Shown here: positions 6,096 through 9,601 of the stretch, piece after piece
Position numbering within the stretch: position 1 is the stretch's first letter
Layout of the letters: each line of letters begins with the position of its first letter
NCBI GenBank assembly: GCA_913776795.1
Contig: CAJYRH010000294.1
Location: 1 to 9,601, forward strand
Source of the DNA: an uncultured Pseudorhodoferax sp.
GTDB lineage: Bacteria; Pseudomonadota; Gammaproteobacteria; Burkholderiales; Burkholderiaceae
Length of the DNA: 9,601 nt
Direction: 5' to 3'
Position numbers and translations under genes: made by a program
The notes under the pieces: model-generated
What the model was told of the DNA's origin: nothing
Seen by the model: only the letters and a program-made list of their open reading frames with translations
Databases searched by the model: none

Positions 6096-7655
6096 TCAGT
6101 GCGCGCCCGCGGCAGCTTCTGCGCCACCCGCACCGCCTCGCTGCGGGCGGGTCAGCCAGACCAGCGGAATCAGCAGCATGAACAGCGCGGCCGAGGCATA
6201 GAACACATCGTTGGCAGCGAGCATGAAGGCCTGCTGATCGACCAGGCGGTTGAGCTGCGCGAGCGCCTGGTCGGGGCTCATGCCCGCACTGCGGTAGACC
6301 TGCAGCGTCTGCTGCGTGGCCTCGCTTCCGCGCTGCACGTATTCGACGAGTTGGGCATGGTGCAGCGCCGCGCGGTTCTCCCAGACCGTGGTGGCGACAG
6401 AGGTGCCGATGGCGCCCGCCGTGATGCGCGCGAAGTTCGACAGGCCAGATGCTGCGGGAATGCGGTCGGGCGTGATGCCCGAGAGCGTGATCGTGGTCAG
6501 CGGGATGAAGAAGAAGGCCATCGCGATCCCCTGGATCACGGTGGGCATCAGGATGGTCTGCATGTCGGCCTGCGTGGAAAAGTGCGAACGCATCCACAGC
6601 ACCAGGCCGAACGTGAGGAACGCGAAGGTCACATAGCGCCGAGGATCGACCTTGTGGACCGTCTTGCCCACGATGGGAGACAACACCATGGCAAGGAGCC
6701 CCACGGGTGCCGTGACCAAGCCCGCGTCGGTCGCCGTGTAGCCCATGTACTGCTGCAGCCACAACGGCAGCAGCACCACGTTGCCGAAGAACAGGCCGTA
6801 CGCCACCGAGGTGGCCAGCGTGCCGCCCCAGAAGTTGCGCCGCGCGAACAGTTTGAGGTCCACCACCGGGTGGTCGGCCGTGAGCTCCCAGACGAGGAAC
6901 ACCGCGAAGGCGACCGCGAACACCAGGCCGAGGCCGACGATGAGGTCGGAATGGAACCAGTCGTACTCCTTGCCCAGGTCCAGCATCATCTGCAACGAGG
7001 CGATCCACACCACCAACAGCGCCAGCCCCGTGGCGTCGATCGGCAGCTTGCGCGTCTGGCTCTCGCGGCTGCCGTAGATGCGCCAGGCACCGAATGCGGC
7101 GAGCAGGCCCACCGGCACGTTGATGTAGAAAATCCAGGGCCAGGACATGTTGTCCGTGATCCAGCCGCCCAGCAGCGGCCCCATCACCGGCGCCACCAGC
7201 GTGGTCATGGCCCACATGGCCATGGCGGTTCCCGCGAGTGCGGGCGGGTAGCTGGCCAGCAGCAGGGCCTGCGACAAAGGAATCATGGGCCCGGCGACGA
7301 AGCCCTGCACGGCCCGCAGCGCGATGAGCATCGGCATGGTGGGCGCCAGGCCGCAGGCCCAGGAAGCCAGCACGAACAGCAGCACGCTGGCCACGAACAG
7401 TCGCACCTGGCCGAAGCGCTGGGACAACCAGCCCGTGAGCGGCACGGCGATGGCGTTGGCCACTGCGAAGCTGGTGATGACCCAGGTGCCCTGGTTGGGA
7501 CTGACGCCCAGGTCGCCGGCGATGGCGGGCAACGAGACGTTGGCGATGGACGTGTCCAGCACGTTCATGAAGGTCGCGGCCGACAGCACGACCGTGCCCC
7601 ACATGCGGGCGCTGCCCTGCAGCGGCTGAGGGCGGACGAAGGTGGCAGTGCTCAT
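6096..7655 (-). CDS. emrB: EmrB-type DHA2 family MFS efflux pump
   Basis: Inner-membrane proton-driven drug exporter of the major facilitator superfamily, DHA2 (14-helix) family, 519 residues, typical for EmrB. TM1 contains LDTSIANVSLPAI (33-45), the DHA2 motif with acidic Asp34. GWLSQRFGQVRLF (75-87) is motif A. APVMGPLLGGWI (155-166) is the antiporter motif C, followed by the family-typical WPWIFYINVPVG (172-183). Later hydrophobic helices continue to LFMLLIPLVWLTRP near the C-terminus, which ends in an Ala/Gly-rich tail. The start at 7655 lies 22 bp after emrA with no strong Shine-Dalgarno, so it may rely on coupling to emrA. With EmrA and the adjacent outer-membrane factor it should form a complete trans-envelope pump. 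Substrates in the family include uncouplers, hydrophobic drugs and aromatic acids; the one here is unknown. Confidence 0.94.
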   Translation of the reverse strand: MSTATFVRPQPLQGSARMWGTVVLSAATFMNVLDTSIANVSLPAIAGDLGVSPNQGTWVITSFAVANAIAVPLTGWLSQRFGQVRLFVASVLLFVLASWACGLAPTMPMLIALRAVQGFVAGPMIPLSQALLLASYPPALAGTAMAMWAMTTLVAPVMGPLLGGWITDNMSWPWIFYINVPVGLLAAFGAWRIYGSRESQTRKLPIDATGLALLVVWIASLQMMLDLGKEYDWFHSDLIVGLGLVFAVAFAVFLVWELTADHPVVDLKLFARRNFWGGTLATSVAYGLFFGNVVLLPLWLQQYMGYTATDAGLVTAPVGLLAMVLSPIVGKTVHKVDPRRYVTFAFLTFGLVLWMRSHFSTQADMQTILMPTVIQGIAMAFFFIPLTTITLSGITPDRIPAASGLSNFARITAGAIGTSVATTVWENRAALHHAQLVEYVQRGSEATQQTLQVYRSAGMSPDQALAQLNRLVDQQAFMLAANDVFYASAALFMLLIPLVWLTRPQRGGAGGAEAAAGAH

Positions 7656-7677
7656 GGCGCGGCGGGCCCGACCGTCC

Positions 7678-9021
7678 TCAATGCGCGGCCTGGGCCGTCT
7701 GGGTGGCGGCGGCGCGCGAGGGTGCGCGGGCCACGGGCGCCGGGCCGCCGCGCAGGGCGGGGCCGATGTTGGCGGCGATCACGCGGCGCACCTGCTCGTC
7801 TGCGCCGCGCGCGTCGGAAGCGTAGACCGCCGTGGCCGCCAGTGGCGTGCTGCGCGGTGCCTCGGCGAGCATGCGACCTTCCTTGTGCGTCACGTCCACC
7901 GTCACGTCCATGGACAGCCCCACGCGCAAGGGATTGGACTGCATCTGCTGCGGATCGAGCGCGATGCGCACGGGCACGCGCTGCACCACCTTGATCCAGT
8001 TGCCGGTGGCGTTCTGGGCCGGCAGCAGCGCAAAGGCTGCACCGGTGCCCACGCCCAGGCCCTGCACCGTCCCTCTGTATTCGACCTTCTTGCCGTAGAC
8101 GTCGGCGGTCAGCCGCACGGGCTGGCCGATGCGGATGTTGCGCAGCTGCACCTCCTTGAAGTTGGCATCGACCCAGAGCTGGTCGAGCGGCACCACCGAC
8201 ATCAGCGGCGTCCCCGCGGCCACGCGCTGGCCCAGCTGCACGCTTCGCTTGGCGACGAAGCCCGACACCGGGGCAGGCAGCGCCGCGCGCTGCGTGGCCA
8301 GCCAGGCCTCGCGCACCTTGGCCGCGGCGGCCAGTACGCTGGGATGCTGTTCGATGCTGGTGCCTTCTGTCATGGACTGGTTGCTGGCGAGCTGCTCGCG
8401 CGCGGCAGCGGCTGCAGCCTGGGCCGACTGGACGCCGGCCTCGGCAGCCGCCAGTGCGCTCTTGGTGTTGGCCAGCGTGGTCTGGGCATGGTTGAGCTCC
8501 TCGCGCGAGACGGCGCCGTTGCCAGACAGCGCCTGGCGGCGGTTCAGGTCGTCGTTGGCACGTGCCACCTCGCTTTGGGCACGGCCGATCTCGGTGCGCG
8601 CGCGCGCCACGTCGGCGTCGCGCAGCGACACCTGGGCCGCCAGCGCGCCATTGTTGGCGTACAACGTGCGCACCTGGCGCACCGTCTGCGCGAGCTGGGC
8701 TTCCGCCTGCTCGAGCGCCACCCGGCCGTCGGCCGGGTCCAGCTGCACGAGCGGCTGGCCGGCCTGAACGCGGTCGGTGTCGTCGGCCAGGATGGCCATC
8801 ACCGTGCCGCCGATCTGCGGTGTGATCTGTACCAGATTGCCCTGCACGTAGGCGTTGTCGGTCTCCTCGTAGTGGCTGGCGACCAGCCATTCGTAGGCGG
8901 CCAGCCCGAGGCCGGCCACGACGACGACGGCGGCGATGGCCGTCAGGGCCTTCTTGCGCCTGCTCGGGGCAGCGGGTTCGGAGGCGGCGGCGGAGGTTGT
9001 CGTGGTGGTGTTCATGGTCAT
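7678..9021 (-). CDS. emrA: EmrA/HlyD-family periplasmic adaptor (membrane fusion protein)
   Basis: Adaptor joining the EmrB pump to the outer-membrane channel, 447 residues. A Thr/Ala-rich cytoplasmic tail and RRKK precede a single membrane anchor (about 25-47). Next come the first lipoyl half (NLVQITPQIGGTV... to VQLDP, 62-96), a long Ala/Gln/Arg-rich coiled-coil hairpin (about 97-245), the second lipoyl half APVSGFVAKRSVQLGQRVAAGTPL (250-273), and the beta-barrel with LWVDANFKEVQLRNIRIGQPV (282-302) and NWIKVVQRVPVRI (341-353). These are standard EmrA features. The protein is longer than E. coli EmrA (390) because of a C-terminal Ala/Pro/Arg-rich tail from about residue 385. ATG at 9021 or the second ATG at 9015 (Met3) could be used; GGAA lies only a few bases before the first, which favours the second. 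It sits 23 bp after the outer-membrane factor. Confidence 0.95.
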   Translation of the reverse strand: MTMNTTTTTSAAASEPAAPSRRKKALTAIAAVVVVAGLGLAAYEWLVASHYEETDNAYVQGNLVQITPQIGGTVMAILADDTDRVQAGQPLVQLDPADGRVALEQAEAQLAQTVRQVRTLYANNGALAAQVSLRDADVARARTEIGRAQSEVARANDDLNRRQALSGNGAVSREELNHAQTTLANTKSALAAAEAGVQSAQAAAAAAREQLASNQSMTEGTSIEQHPSVLAAAAKVREAWLATQRAALPAPVSGFVAKRSVQLGQRVAAGTPLMSVVPLDQLWVDANFKEVQLRNIRIGQPVRLTADVYGKKVEYRGTVQGLGVGTGAAFALLPAQNATGNWIKVVQRVPVRIALDPQQMQSNPLRVGLSMDVTVDVTHKEGRMLAEAPRSTPLAATAVYASDARGADEQVRRVIAANIGPALRGGPAPVARAPSRAAATQTAQAAH

Positions 9022-9044
9022 CGTTTCCGGAAGGGGATGGCGCT

Positions 9045-9601
9045 TCAGCGCGTGGTGTTCTGCGCCAGCGGCACGGGGTCGACCGCCACACCGCCACCCA
9101 GGGCGTGGGCCAGCTGCGCCTGCACGTCAAGCGCGCGCGCGGCCAGTTCGACCTGCTGGCGGCGCTGGGCCAGCACGTTGGACTCGGAGGTCAGCACCTG
9201 CAGGTAGTTGCCCAGGCCGGCGCCGTAACGCTGCCTGGCGATCGCGTAGGCGCCTTCTGCGGCCTCCTGCCCGGCACGCTGCTCCTGCTGCTGCAGTGCG
9301 ATCGAACGCGCCGAGACGAGCTGGTCGGCGACTTCGCGCACGGCGCCGACGATGGCACCGTTGTAGCTTTCCACCGCCGCATCGACATCCGCCGCCTTGC
9401 CGCGCAGGTTGGCACGCAGGCGGCCGGCATCGAACAGCGGCAGGCGCAGCGCCGGGCCGATGCCCCATTGCAGGCTGCCGGCCTGCAAGAGGTTGGAAAG
9501 ACCGATGCTGGACAGACCTGCAAATCCCGTCAGGCTGATGTTGGGATAGAACTGCGCGCGCGCGGCATCCACGTCGCGGGTGGCGGCCTCCACGCGCCAG
9601 C
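9045..9601 (-). CDS. Outer-membrane efflux factor, NodT/OprM-like (5' end outside window)
   Basis: C-terminal 184 residues of an outer-membrane channel protein of the TolC/OprM/NodT family, which forms the exit duct of tripartite efflux systems. The visible part starts in the linker of the second repeat (WRVEAATRDVDAARAQFYPNISLTGFAG) and continues with GIGPALRLPLFDAGRLRANL, a strong family signature at the strand-to-helix transition. A long alpha-helical hairpin follows (VREVADQLVSARSIALQQQEQR and RQRYGAGLGNYLQVLTSESNVLAQRR), ending in ALGGG and a short tail. Full family members are about 460-500 residues, so roughly the last 40% is present. The GTG at 9591-9593 is an internal valine, not a start. 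It is the first visible gene of the efflux operon and supplies a dedicated channel for EmrAB. An N-terminal lipoprotein signal is usual in the family but lies outside the window. Confidence 0.93.
   Translation of the reverse strand, partial: WRVEAATRDVDAARAQFYPNISLTGFAGLSSIGLSNLLQAGSLQWGIGPALRLPLFDAGRLRANLRGKAADVDAAVESYNGAIVGAVREVADQLVSARSIALQQQEQRAGQEAAEGAYAIARQRYGAGLGNYLQVLTSESNVLAQRRQQVELAARALDVQAQLAHALGGGVAVDPVPLAQNTTR

Noticed and set aside
6099..7994. A very long open frame on the plus strand (about 630 codons) opposite emrB and the end of emrA
   Set aside because: It is rich in Arg, His, Gln and Gly with no recognisable domain, and lies wholly antisense to two well-supported genes. 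Long antisense frames are expected in GC-rich coding DNA.
9591..9593. GTG as the start of the outer-membrane factor
   Set aside because: The protein continues upstream to the window edge with the family-typical WR before it, so this is an internal valine of a truncated gene.

Overview
This 9.6 kb window is GC-rich bacterial chromosome with every complete gene on the minus strand, so transcription reads from high to low coordinates. Gene families, protein style and codon use suggest a betaproteobacterium of the Burkholderiales, most like Comamonadaceae (Variovorax/Acidovorax type). This is inference from protein flavour; there is no rRNA or other marker gene to confirm it.

Right part (9601 down to 6096): a tripartite drug/toxicant efflux operon. 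It holds the C-terminal part of a NodT/OprM-like outer-membrane factor (cut by the window edge), an EmrA/HlyD-type periplasmic adaptor and an EmrB-type (DHA2, 14-TM) MFS pump. Gaps are only 22-23 bp, so the three genes are almost certainly co-transcribed. Together they would move a substrate from the inner membrane or cytoplasm directly out through the outer membrane. The regulator (often MarR, TetR or LysR type) is not in the window.

Gap (6095 down to 5889): 207 bp without a gene. It is the only likely place in the window for a promoter of the next operon. It contains four same-orientation copies of the hexamer CAGTGC (minus-strand sense), and an inverted copy overlaps the emrB stop.

Left part (5888 down to 50): a six-gene ABC importer operon of the branched-chain amino acid (HAAT/Liv) family in the order livG - livF - substrate-binding protein 1 - substrate-binding protein 2 - livH - livM. 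livG/livF and livH/livM overlap by 1-4 bases. The two binding proteins are tandem paralogues, about 80% identical by eye, serving one set of permeases and ATPases. LivG has canonical ATPase motifs but begins with TTG. LivF has arginine in place of the Walker A lysine. The binding-protein subfamily is often found with aromatic or other carboxylate uptake rather than true leucine/isoleucine/valine uptake, so the substrate is open.

The first 39 bases of the plus strand read as the last 12 codons plus stop of a convergent gene, with low confidence. No mobile elements, CRISPR arrays, RNA genes or clear intrinsic terminators were seen. The points most worth a second look are the Walker A K-to-R change in LivF, the duplicated binding proteins with divergent loops, and the repeated hexamer in the inter-operon gap.
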